DNA of 64,000 bases from Flavobacteriales bacterium UBA2104 (lineage in GTDB: Bacteria; Bacteroidota; Bacteroidia; Flavobacteriales_D; Crocinitomicaceae), in NCBI GenBank assembly GCA_002331485.1, contig DCYS01000007.1:62001-126000 (forward strand), read 5' to 3'. Below are positions 17,821 to 25,581 of the stretch, piece by piece. Made by a program: the position numbers and the translations under genes. Below the pieces are notes generated by a model. It was not told where the DNA came from, ran no database searches, and worked only from the letters and a program-made list of their open reading frames with translations. Every line of letters starts with the position of its first letter. The stretch's first letter is position 1.

Positions 17821-17834
17821 AATAAAAGTTTCGC

Positions 17835-18974
17835 GTGAGTCGCAAGAAGATATTATTTCTAACCAGTTGGTATCCGAGTAAAGAAAATGAGACATTGGGT
17901 AACTTTGTTGAGAAGCACGCTGATTGCGCTTCAGAAGTTGCCGATATTGTAGTTTTATATGCGACTTCGAGCGAAAATGTGAGTGATTTAACTATAGAAG
18001 AAAGAGATCACAAAGGATTCAAAGAGGTTCTTGTTTATTACCCAAAGATCCGTTCAAAATTACCAGGGTTTTCGAGTATCAAAAAACTGAACACTTATAA
18101 AGATGCTTTATGGAAAGCATACGATTCGATTGGAATCGATTTCGATTTAGTTCATTTAAATGTGGCCTTTCCAGCAGGACTCTTTGCTCTGGAGTTGAAG
18201 GAAAAATTAAATATTCCTTATATCCTTTTGGAACATTGGACGGGATACCTGTCGCATACGAACGATTACAAGAAAGCCACATACCCGATCAAAAGGATGC
18301 ACAAAAAAGTGTTTCGTTCTGCGGAACGTCTGCTTACAGTCTCAGAGCATCTAGGGACTTCAATTAAAGATCTGGGATTGAGAGACGATTTTATGGTATT
18401 TCCGAATGTAGTAGATGAAAAAGCTTTTTTTATTAAGAAATCCTTTTCAGAATCAAATGTCTTGCGAATTATCCATGTATCCTCTTTCAATGATGATCAT
18501 AAGAACATTTCTGGAATGCTTATGGCGATTTCTAAATTAGAACGTCCATTTGAATTAACATTAATTACAGAATCTTCCATTGATACTGTTGAGCAATTCG
18601 TGAAAGAAGCAGGGATTGATCTGGATAAAGTCAAAATTTATTCGAGGTTAGATCCAGGAAAAGTTGCTGATCATATTCGAGAAGCTGATTTATTCGTGCT
18701 TTTTAGTAATTACGAAACCTTCTCCGTTGTTTTAGCGGAATCTTGGATGACTGGAACTCCAGCGATCTATTCTAAATGTGGAGGATTAACCGAGATCGAT
18801 GATCCCAAGATCGGGATTCAGATCAGAAAAGAAGATATCGATCAATTACACCGTGAATTAGAGGCTTTCGATCTATCACATTACGATCCAGTTGAAATTA
18901 ACGCTTTTGCCGCTCAGTTTGAAAAAAGGTGTCTTTCCGATGAGATTATGAAAATCTACGACCAAATCTGTTAA
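17835..18974 (+). CDS. GT4-family glycosyltransferase
   Basis: 379 residues starting at GTG; no nearer ATG precedes the first conserved strand, KKILFLTSWYPSKENETLGNF. The fold is GT-B. The N-terminal acceptor domain has HLNVAFPAGLFALEL, and the C-terminal donor domain carries the retaining-GT4 E-x7-E motif within FSNYETFSVVLAESWMTGTP. It lacks the BshA N-terminal signature, so despite the neighbouring bshB1 I do not call it the bacillithiol glycosyltransferase. A role in polysaccharide or glycolipid synthesis is likely. Confidence 0.85.
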   Translation: MSRKKILFLTSWYPSKENETLGNFVEKHADCASEVADIVVLYATSSENVSDLTIEERDHKGFKEVLVYYPKIRSKLPGFSSIKKLNTYKDALWKAYDSIGIDFDLVHLNVAFPAGLFALELKEKLNIPYILLEHWTGYLSHTNDYKKATYPIKRMHKKVFRSAERLLTVSEHLGTSIKDLGLRDDFMVFPNVVDEKAFFIKKSFSESNVLRIIHVSSFNDDHKNISGMLMAISKLERPFELTLITESSIDTVEQFVKEAGIDLDKVKIYSRLDPGKVADHIREADLFVLFSNYETFSVVLAESWMTGTPAIYSKCGGLTEIDDPKIGIQIRKEDIDQLHRELEAFDLSHYDPVEINAFAAQFEKRCLSDEIMKIYDQIC

Positions 18975-19000
18975 AAAGCAGTTGAACCAGCATTTTATCT

Positions 19001-19034
19001 TTTGTTAACCAGGATAACTTTTATTAAATTTGGG
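19001..19034 (+). promoter_or_regulatory. Promoter (TTTG -33, 22 nt, TAAATTTG -7)
   Basis: TTTG at 19001-19004 and TAAATTTG at 19027-19034, 27 nt before the ATG of the PA-domain protein. Same spacing as at 3536-3569. Confidence 0.65.
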
Positions 19035-19061
19035 TTCACATTGACTAAAAATTAAATTGTT

Positions 19062-20786
19062 ATGAAAAAATCTTTACTTTTTGTTGTTGGACTGCTGTTT
19101 GCAGCTTCGACAAGTGCCCAAGTGATTTTCTCGGGTGAAGAACCTGCAGCTATTCAGGGTGCATATGATATGACATATGCTGAACCTGCTGGTGGTTGGG
19201 GTGTTCCGGATCTTTTAGATCCTAATAATGCAGTTCAAGATACATTGGTTCAGCTTTTTGACAACTCTGCAGCAGATTCGTTGGGTTGTAATGCTGCTAT
19301 TAATGGAGTTGACCTTACAGATCAAATCGCGATTTTATTCAGAGGAGATTGTGAATTTGGTACAAAAGCGTTAAACGCTGAGAATGCAGGTGCGATTGCT
19401 TGTGTTATCATTAACAACGTTCCAGGTGGTCCTGTTGGAATGGCACCAGGTACTGATGGAGCGAACGTTACGATTCCACTTGTAATGATTGGTCTAACTG
19501 ATGGTCAGTTGTTACTTGATGAAATGCAAAACGGTCCAGTAGAAGTATTTATTGGTAATAAAACTGGTTTCTATCCAAACGACATCGGTACACAAGATGG
19601 ACAGGTTTTACGTTCTCAAAGTGCATCTGTTCCGGCTTTATTGGCTCAAGATGCGTCAGAATTTAGCGTTGATATGGGAGCAATGGTATACAACTACGGT
19701 TTCCAAAACTCAACAAATGTAACGTTGACTGCAACGGTTGATTTTGGAGGTAGTAACATTTACTCAGAAACATCAACTCCAGAAGATATCGCTGCTGGAG
19801 ATTCTTCTTTCATTCAGTTGCCTACATTCTCTCAGGCGTCTTACCCTGTTGGGACTTATGAAGTGACTTATACGATCGATAGTGATTCTACGGATAACTA
19901 TGACTTTGATAATACGATCGAAGCAGATTTCCAGATCAACGATTCTCTTTTCACTTATGCGAGTATAGTTGATACATCTGGAGCTCCTAACCAATCTGGA
20001 GGATTCCGTCCATCTACGAACAACAGTACTTATAGTGCATGTGTTGTGTTCCAGGATCCTAATGCAAGTCGTGTTGCTCCAGAAGGAATGACATTCTCTG
20101 CTATTAAAGGTGCTGATGCTACTGTACCTTCTTTAGAAGGAGAGCCAATGAGTATTGTTGCTCTACAGTGGAATGATCAATTTACAGATCTTAATGATGC
20201 GAACTTAGCATTCAATGATGTTCAAGAGATCGCATTCTTTGAATATACTTATCCTTCTGACCTTTCTGGAGAACCAGTAACGGCTTACTTTGAAGAGCCA
20301 TTCGCGCTTCAGGATAACCAACGTTATTTATTCTGTGTTCAGACGTTCAATACAGAAGTATTCATTGGTTTTGATCCTACAATGGATTACACTCGAAATG
20401 TAAACACATATTTACAGCCTGTATTTCCAATCGAATCAGATGGAACTTATTCTGCTCTGGGATTCGGTGAGGATGCAGTTCCTGGTGTTGGTGTTAACTT
20501 TATCGACGCTGCATTACTTAACGTAAAAGATGAGCAATTAGCGATCGATATGAATGCTTACCCATCTCCAGTAAGTGAAGTGTTGAATGTCAACTTTAAA
20601 GGTTACGATGTTGATCGTTTAGAGTTAGTTAACTTAACAGGACAAGTTGTTGCGGCGCAAACTGTACAAACAGGTGCTAAGTCAACCAAAGTAGATGTGA
20701 ATAACCTTGAAAATGGTGTTTACATCGTAAACGTTTACTTAACAAATGGAATGACTGAAACTATGCAGGTTGTAGTGAATCACTAA
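19062..20786 (+). CDS. T9SS-secreted protein with PA domain and type A sorting domain
   Basis: 574 residues. The signal peptide is MKKSLLFVVGLLFAASTSAQ. Residues ~65-165 form a protease-associated (PA) domain: IAILFRGDCEFGTKALNAEN, ACVIINNVPGGPVGM, then IPLVMIGLTDGQLLLDEM. PA domains usually sit on secreted proteases, but no protease domain follows. The centre (~190-490) is beta-rich with repeats resembling CARDB-like sandwiches. The C-terminus (~500-574) is a T9SS type A sorting domain (MNAYPSPVSEVLNVNF ... ENGVYIVNVYL). It has a strong promoter and an efficient terminator, so it is a single-gene unit, probably abundant at the cell surface. Confidence 0.88.
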   Translation: MKKSLLFVVGLLFAASTSAQVIFSGEEPAAIQGAYDMTYAEPAGGWGVPDLLDPNNAVQDTLVQLFDNSAADSLGCNAAINGVDLTDQIAILFRGDCEFGTKALNAENAGAIACVIINNVPGGPVGMAPGTDGANVTIPLVMIGLTDGQLLLDEMQNGPVEVFIGNKTGFYPNDIGTQDGQVLRSQSASVPALLAQDASEFSVDMGAMVYNYGFQNSTNVTLTATVDFGGSNIYSETSTPEDIAAGDSSFIQLPTFSQASYPVGTYEVTYTIDSDSTDNYDFDNTIEADFQINDSLFTYASIVDTSGAPNQSGGFRPSTNNSTYSACVVFQDPNASRVAPEGMTFSAIKGADATVPSLEGEPMSIVALQWNDQFTDLNDANLAFNDVQEIAFFEYTYPSDLSGEPVTAYFEEPFALQDNQRYLFCVQTFNTEVFIGFDPTMDYTRNVNTYLQPVFPIESDGTYSALGFGEDAVPGVGVNFIDAALLNVKDEQLAIDMNAYPSPVSEVLNVNFKGYDVDRLELVNLTGQVVAAQTVQTGAKSTKVDVNNLENGVYIVNVYLTNGMTETMQVVVNH

Positions 20787-20812
20787 TCACATAGTTTAAT
20801 ATTATACATTTG

Positions 20813-20841
20813 AAAGGGCTGCTCATTGAGTGGCCCTTTTT
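20813..20841 (+). terminator. Rho-independent terminator
   Basis: Stem AAAGGGC/GCCCTTT with an inner CTC-ATT-GAG extension and a T-run on the plus strand. It may also stop leftward transcripts, since the leftward gene ends at 20841. Confidence 0.8.
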
Positions 20842-21746
20842 TAATACGTTAAACTTCGGTTTGTTCCCATTTGAAAGAAGAATCTTCCAGGTCGTTCTTT
20901 ACCTGTTTCGTGAACAGGAGATCCTTTCATATCAAGCATTGGGTAGTTAACATTAGGTGTTCTCCATCTTTTCGGTATGAAAGGCTTATCATGCATTATT
21001 TTGTTCTGTAAGACATCCCTTATTCGTTCATGATCCACTCCGGCTGATAAATTTAATCGGTTTCCGTAACCGACCAAATAATCGACTCCCACTCCAATAA
21101 TTCCATGACTAAATCTTCCAAATTTTGTTTCGCTAAGGTCTTTGTATCCTTTTATATAAATGCTATCAGCAGTGTTTCTTAGTTTTACACCTCGAGTGTC
21201 ACCCGTCCATAATTGACTTTTGACACTTAAATTAATAATTTCATTATGGTAATGTAAACTGAAATCACTTGTTCTGAAACGATCACGACCACTTCCAGCG
21301 AAAAGGTCGTTTTCAATGAGCAAACTAAACTCACGTACATGAAGTCCGAACCCACCACTTCTCTGACTTGATCCAGCGTTGTCGAAATACCAAATGTAAT
21401 TATACGCAAGACCGTATTCGTATTTAGTTTGATGATTGAGCCCATCAAAAATAAATTGAGGAATGGTATTTCTTTTTCCCCCGAGTAAAACTACTCCTAA
21501 CGCAGTTCTATTTGAAAAGTAACTTTGACGATTAGCTAAATTTTTACCATTGAAGTATATAGAATGACCAACATTGAGCTGAGCAAATTTATATGCTCCA
21601 TAACCTTGAAATCGAACACCTATTCGGTTGATATGTGTTCCAAGATCTGCAGATATCCCTACCTGAACTCCATAGTGATCTTCAATCAACTCTTGGGAAA
21701 ATAGAGTAGAGGATGAAAAGATCAAAAAAAAGATGAGTTTTCGCAT
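20841..21746 (-). CDS. Exported beta-rich protein resembling the polymorphic-toxin type 23 (Ntox23) domain
   Basis: 301 residues with a signal peptide (MRKLIFFLIFSSSTLFSQ). The body is a series of short Gly/aromatic strands. The central section (~145-205) contains EFSLLIENDLFAGSGRDRFR, then a TSDFSLHYHNE strand and WTGDTRG. It resembles the 'END..(F)AG..DR(Y/F)RT ... (F)TGDP' pattern that I recall for the Ntox23 domain of Bacteroidota. Unlike polymorphic toxins it has no long N-terminal delivery part and no visible immunity gene, so an outer-membrane barrel role is at least as likely as toxicity. It lies 3 nt after the beta-helix lipoprotein in one operon. The family match is from memory and tentative. 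Confidence 0.55.
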   Translation of the reverse strand: MRKLIFFLIFSSSTLFSQELIEDHYGVQVGISADLGTHINRIGVRFQGYGAYKFAQLNVGHSIYFNGKNLANRQSYFSNRTALGVVLLGGKRNTIPQFIFDGLNHQTKYEYGLAYNYIWYFDNAGSSQRSGGFGLHVREFSLLIENDLFAGSGRDRFRTSDFSLHYHNEIINLSVKSQLWTGDTRGVKLRNTADSIYIKGYKDLSETKFGRFSHGIIGVGVDYLVGYGNRLNLSAGVDHERIRDVLQNKIMHDKPFIPKRWRTPNVNYPMLDMKGSPVHETGKERPGRFFFQMGTNRSLTY

Positions 21747-21749
21747 TCG

Positions 21750-23165
21750 CTAAGGAATTTCGTATGCCCCTATATCTGGAGAACCTAGATCTCGGGCATT
21801 ACCTTCAATATCAAAAGGTACTGCAAAAGCATTTGTTCCATAATCAATACAAGGAGAGCTGCTAGTGATCTTATAGATCATTTCAGTTTCATCCTCAAAG
21901 CCAGGATTTTGATTCCAGAGGTTATTTGAAAAGCCAGGGTCAGACTGTAAAGTCTCTTCTTGCTTAATGAGATTATAAGTGTACGCGTAATCAATATTGA
22001 TAGATCCATTATCTGTAATGGTATCATATACGATCTGGGTTTCTCCATCTCCATAAATAATAGAATTATGGATCGCTCCTTCGTTAACCGGACCTACGTA
22101 TGTTATTCCATCTGATCTCGTGAAGTAGTTTTTTATGGCAATCGCTGGTTGATTTCCATCTGTTCCTAATCCGAGAAATTGACAATGTTTAAAATTGTAA
22201 TCGGCTCCTTCAAGCACAAATAAGGCGTATAAGTTATTATTATGAATGTTGAGGTTCTCACCATAAATAACACCTCCAGAATAGTTGAAAATACCGTAAC
22301 TTGAGTTGTTATAGATCTCGGTATTTGTAACCGTCAGGGTTGGGTTCGTATTATTTGGGTCATCTCCGAAAACGTGAATTCCAGCCGTTCCATTTTTAAT
22401 GATCGCGTGATCTATCGTCGAAGATCGCGCTTCTTGAAAGTAAATACCATAATACTGTCCTTTGACATCTTCATAGAAGGGTTCGAGACGATCTCCTTCG
22501 AAAATGACTTTGTCTTGTTGTGCAGGTCCCCCATTTATGTTCAATGTTCCTTTATAAACAAAAAGAAGGGAGTTCTTGTGTAAGTGGATCCTCGTTCCAG
22601 CTTGAATATCCAATGTTTGAGCAGAGTCTACAAAAGCATAATCGTAAATCACATGGGGCTTGTCGTTCGGTAAAGGATTGCCATAGATTTCCATTTCATC
22701 CTGATAATAGAAGTAGGCGTCCTGTCCCCAAGCAGCCAAGAGAATATGTTGGGTTTCACCATTGGTGTTGAATCTAATACTATCCTCAACGATCAAAGGC
22801 ATATTTTGATTATTAGGATCAAGCGTGACCTCAACGAACATATATAAACTGTCTCCACCAGGTATTGTGACAGATTCAAAGCTTGTTCCGGATATTCCAT
22901 CAAGGTTTACTCGGTATGGAGAGTTTGAACCTCCTTCAAGCTGAACATTGGAGATCTCAACTGGGTTGTTTGAAGGATTATATATTTTAAATCGCTTTGT
23001 TGAAGAACCAACTGTTGTAAAAACAGTATCGAACAACACAGTATCAGTTGAAAAGGCCAAGGCTCCATCTGAAAAGAGAATATCTTTTTTACAACCAGTA
23101 TTCAAAATGGTCAAGGCACCAGTCAGAAGGACGAGAATAAATATGTATAGCTCTTTACGGATCAT
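21750..23165 (-). CDS. Surface lipoprotein with right-handed parallel beta-helix
   Basis: 471 residues. The lipoprotein signal has its Cys at ~25 (LTILNTGCKK). Residues ~30-150 form an Ig-like/CARDB-type sandwich (FKIYNPSNNPVEISNVQL). Residues ~170-430 carry parallel beta-helix repeats: AGTRIHLHKNSLLFVYKGTL, DHAIIKNGTAGIHVFGDD, NTEIYNNSSYGIFNYSGG, ENLNIHNNNLYALFVLEGA. The end, DLGSPDIGAYEIP, is the typical cap of this family. It may bind or cleave polysaccharide; no catalytic residues can be assigned. Co-transcribed with the following barrel-like gene. Confidence 0.85.
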   Translation of the reverse strand: MIRKELYIFILVLLTGALTILNTGCKKDILFSDGALAFSTDTVLFDTVFTTVGSSTKRFKIYNPSNNPVEISNVQLEGGSNSPYRVNLDGISGTSFESVTIPGGDSLYMFVEVTLDPNNQNMPLIVEDSIRFNTNGETQHILLAAWGQDAYFYYQDEMEIYGNPLPNDKPHVIYDYAFVDSAQTLDIQAGTRIHLHKNSLLFVYKGTLNINGGPAQQDKVIFEGDRLEPFYEDVKGQYYGIYFQEARSSTIDHAIIKNGTAGIHVFGDDPNNTNPTLTVTNTEIYNNSSYGIFNYSGGVIYGENLNIHNNNLYALFVLEGADYNFKHCQFLGLGTDGNQPAIAIKNYFTRSDGITYVGPVNEGAIHNSIIYGDGETQIVYDTITDNGSINIDYAYTYNLIKQEETLQSDPGFSNNLWNQNPGFEDETEMIYKITSSSPCIDYGTNAFAVPFDIEGNARDLGSPDIGAYEIP

Positions 23166-23231
23166 GCGTTGAATATTACTGCTAAATTAACGATTAATCA
23201 CTGGAATTATTTTCATTACTTACTATTTATG

Positions 23232-23239
23232 TATCTTTG
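23232..23239 (+). promoter_or_regulatory. -7 promoter element TATCTTTG (rpmE)
   Basis: A perfect TAnnTTTG 113 nt before the L31 ATG. This leaves a leader of about 110 nt, long for this genome and possibly carrying regulation. Confidence 0.55.
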
Positions 23240-23352
23240 CATTCCGGACAAAAAATAAATTTTTCAGATTTATCTACAGTTGATCTGGGATATTGAAATT
23301 AATTTATTAAATTTGCCGTCCGTTTTGGCGAGAATAAAGAAATTTTTTGAAG

Positions 23353-23613
23353 ATGAAAAAAGATATACATCCAGACAATTACCGTTTAGTAGTATTTAAG
23401 GATATGACGAATGAATATTCGTTCGTAACACGTTCATGTGCTCCATCTAAGGAGACTGTGAAGTGGGAAGATGGAAATGAGTATCCATTAGTGAAGTTAG
23501 ATATCTCTCACAAGTCTCATCCATTCTTTACTGGTAAGACTCAGTACGTAGATACTGCAGGACGTATCGATAAGTTTAAGAATCGTTACGCTCGTCACAT
23601 GAAGAAGAAATAA
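23353..23613 (+). CDS. rpmE: 50S ribosomal protein L31 type B
   Basis: 86 residues from the ATG at 23353; an in-frame TTG two codons earlier is not needed. MKKDIHPDNYRLVVFKDMTN, SHPFFTGKTQYVDTAGRIDK and the final KNRYARHMKKK are diagnostic of L31. Only one cysteine is present and the CxxC zinc knuckle is missing, so this is the zinc-independent (C-minus, type B) form. Flanked by its own promoter and terminator. Confidence 0.97.
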   Translation: MKKDIHPDNYRLVVFKDMTNEYSFVTRSCAPSKETVKWEDGNEYPLVKLDISHKSHPFFTGKTQYVDTAGRIDKFKNRYARHMKKK

Positions 23614-23635
23614 TTAGCACAAGCTATACATTAGT

Positions 23636-23665
23636 GAGGGAGGACATTTTGTTCTCCCTTTTTTT
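23636..23665 (+). terminator. Rho-independent terminator after rpmE
   Basis: Stem AGGGAG-(GAC)/(GTT)-CTCCCT with a four-base loop of T's and a seven-T tail. Confidence 0.8.
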
Positions 23666-23677
23666 GTTCTTAACGGT

Positions 23678-24241
23678 TTATCTTGATCGTCTTCTTCTAC
23701 TTACAACTTTTGGGTTAAACTTCACGAGCTCCTTATCTGCTCTTTCAGCAAATTCTTGAGTTTTTTTCTTTGCTGTTTTCATATCATTTCCGACACGCGC
23801 AACAAGAACCCTTTTTCTATGAGTCTTGTTGAGTAAGTAAAACCCCAGATTCTCTTTCGTCGTAACAGTTCTGTTTAATCCTGTGATATCTGAAGCTCGA
23901 TTCGATTTATTTGCTTTAAGTACAGTTACGTAAGGATAGTAATTCAGAGGTTTCCATTTTCCCATTTTAAAGAATAAAAATGTCGTATACTCCCTGTAAA
24001 GCTCATTAGTGAAATCTACTTGAACTCCACTTCTTGATGTAGATAGCATTGCTCCAGTAAGGAATATACCTAAACCAATAAATATGCTGAGTATCATCAT
24101 GTACAGAATCATTAAAGTTCCCATAAACATCAAGGCTACACCCAGGATAATTGGTGCAATACCGAAGTTGAAACCATGGTCATATGTGGATTCTGGATTA
24201 CCTTTCCTTTTGTGGTTGTCAATTAGGTCGTCTTTTGTCAT
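23678..24241 (-). CDS. Two-span membrane protein, function unknown
   Basis: 187 residues. There are two close hydrophobic segments at ~28-45 and ~48-66, then a cytoplasmic domain with a strand pattern (VQVDFTNELYREYTTFLFF, WKPLNYYPYVTVLK) suggesting a PH-like fold, and a basic tail (VVSRRRRSR). No family recognised with certainty. It follows the methyltransferase by 13 nt in an operon. Confidence 0.7.
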   Translation of the reverse strand: MTKDDLIDNHKRKGNPESTYDHGFNFGIAPIILGVALMFMGTLMILYMMILSIFIGLGIFLTGAMLSTSRSGVQVDFTNELYREYTTFLFFKMGKWKPLNYYPYVTVLKANKSNRASDITGLNRTVTTKENLGFYLLNKTHRKRVLVARVGNDMKTAKKKTQEFAERADKELVKFNPKVVSRRRRSR

Positions 24242-24254
24242 TTTTGAATTTTAG

Positions 24255-25031
24255 TTATGATATGATTTCAGAAAGGAAGTCTTCAGGAATATCGCCATTC
24301 TTCTGGGCGACCAATGCAAAATAATAGAGTGGAGCACCCTCTATAGAAAGTCGGTGTCTGTATCTTTCAAGGTGATGAATATTCAAGTATTCTGAAAAGA
24401 TTAATTCACGAATAAACTTCGAGAAACCTGATGTGTCCGAGTTGTCGAGAAAGGTTTCTTTGATATTAAAAGCTACCCATCCTCCAGTTTGTACAAATTG
24501 AAGTCCCTGAAAGAATGCTTTTGGTGGAATATCTCCAAATCCTAAGGCTGCAACTGAGGTTAAGCAGTCGATGGACCAACTATCGATCTCTTCGTGTTCT
24601 TGATCTGATAGATTCATGAAATCAACAATATAGTAGTCATCATAAATGTCTGGACGGTCTCGATAACATGCCTCTTTCGCTTCTGGTATGATATCAACAC
24701 CAATGAGTCGTGATGCACCATGATTTTTAATTTCCTCACCCATTATACCATTACCAGCTCCTAGATCGAGAATTCTCATCTCAGTTAAATGTTCCCCTAC
24801 AGCATCTAGCGATTGCTTTAGAATATCGGCTACCTTCTTAGGTGAAGAACATTTTAATCGGTCATAAAATAATTGTTCGTAGAGTCCAGGTCTATTGTAG
24901 ATCTCATTGTAATCATGAAATCGTAGTTCGGTAACATTTGTACCTTCCATCAGCTTAAAACCAACTTCATCTTGACCTAGTTCTTTAGCATCTACTTGAG
25001 GAAATCGTATTCTATACCGTGCTTTTAACAT
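24255..25031 (-). CDS. Class I SAM-dependent methyltransferase
   Basis: 258 residues from the ATG at 25031. An upstream in-frame start would add ~30 hydrophobic residues encoded by AT-rich intergenic-like DNA and is less likely. Motif I is MRILDLGAGNGIMGEEI, motif II is RLIGVDIIPEAKEA, and a later strand is VAFNIKETFLD. The region before motif I (YNRPGLYEQLFYDRL) is typical of small-molecule methyltransferases annotated as Williams-Beuren-like proteins. Substrate unknown. Confidence 0.85.
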   Translation of the reverse strand: MLKARYRIRFPQVDAKELGQDEVGFKLMEGTNVTELRFHDYNEIYNRPGLYEQLFYDRLKCSSPKKVADILKQSLDAVGEHLTEMRILDLGAGNGIMGEEIKNHGASRLIGVDIIPEAKEACYRDRPDIYDDYYIVDFMNLSDQEHEEIDSWSIDCLTSVAALGFGDIPPKAFFQGLQFVQTGGWVAFNIKETFLDNSDTSGFSKFIRELIFSEYLNIHHLERYRHRLSIEGAPLYYFALVAQKNGDIPEDFLSEIIS

Positions 25032-25204
25032 CTCGATTTTGAGGTTTTTTTGATTTCCATTTAAAATAATAAAATATATGTAACCCACAATTTTATTAAG
25101 GTTCGGAAGTGATTTGATCAAAAAAATGAAAATATTTTGTGTCTGCCTGTAACATTTTAAAGAGTTGTTAGTCTTACGATCAGAAAACAGTAAATAAAAA
25201 CGTT

Positions 25205-25525
25205 ATGAAGAATATTTTAATTGCAGCATTGATTTCCTTTTCGACATTTGGTATGACTTATGCAGGTGAAAACCCGAAACTACTTAAGGAAATAAAAAGA
25301 AAAGTTTTTGTTGATCTAAGCAAAGTAGATCTTGAGAAAAATAAAGAAGAATTTGTTATTGTCAGATTCCGAGTAACGAACCAACAAATAGAAGTTATAG
25401 ATATATCAGGTTCACGTGAGGAGTTAACTGAGATGATGATGGATGAACTTGAAGATATGGTTATCCGCACGGATGCCAAAGACGCCACAACTTACCAGTA
25501 CAAGTTCAAATTTGAGAAAGAGTAA
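25205..25525 (+). CDS. Small exported protein
   Basis: 106 residues. The signal peptide ends TYA (~residue 20). The mature ~85 residues are one alpha/beta unit: KRKVFVDLSKVDLEKNKEEF, then VIVRFRVTNQQIEVIDISG and YQYKFKFEKE. This resembles the TonB-C-like small periplasmic proteins common in Bacteroidota, but the match is weak. Monocistronic, with a terminator straight after. Confidence 0.7.
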   Translation: MKNILIAALISFSTFGMTYAGENPKLLKEIKRKVFVDLSKVDLEKNKEEFVIVRFRVTNQQIEVIDISGSREELTEMMMDELEDMVIRTDAKDATTYQYKFKFEKE

Positions 25526-25551
25526 TGGTGTTGGGTTTTAGTTTTAGCTTT

Positions 25552-25581
25552 AAAAGCCTCGCTTGTTAGCGGGGCTTTTTT
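25552..25581 (+). terminator. Rho-independent terminator
   Basis: AAAAGCC-T-CGC / GCG-G-GGCTTTT stem with a six-base loop and a T6 tail. It touches the stop codon of the convergent oxidase gene (25580-25582). Confidence 0.8.

Noticed and set aside
17835..18974. BshA (bacillithiol glycosyltransferase) because of the neighbouring bshB1
   Set aside because: It lacks the BshA N-terminal signature; only the general GT4 motifs are present.
25032..25121. Longer N-terminus of the methyltransferase
   Set aside because: The extra residues are encoded by AT-rich upstream DNA and precede the first conserved part; the ATG at 25031 is better placed.
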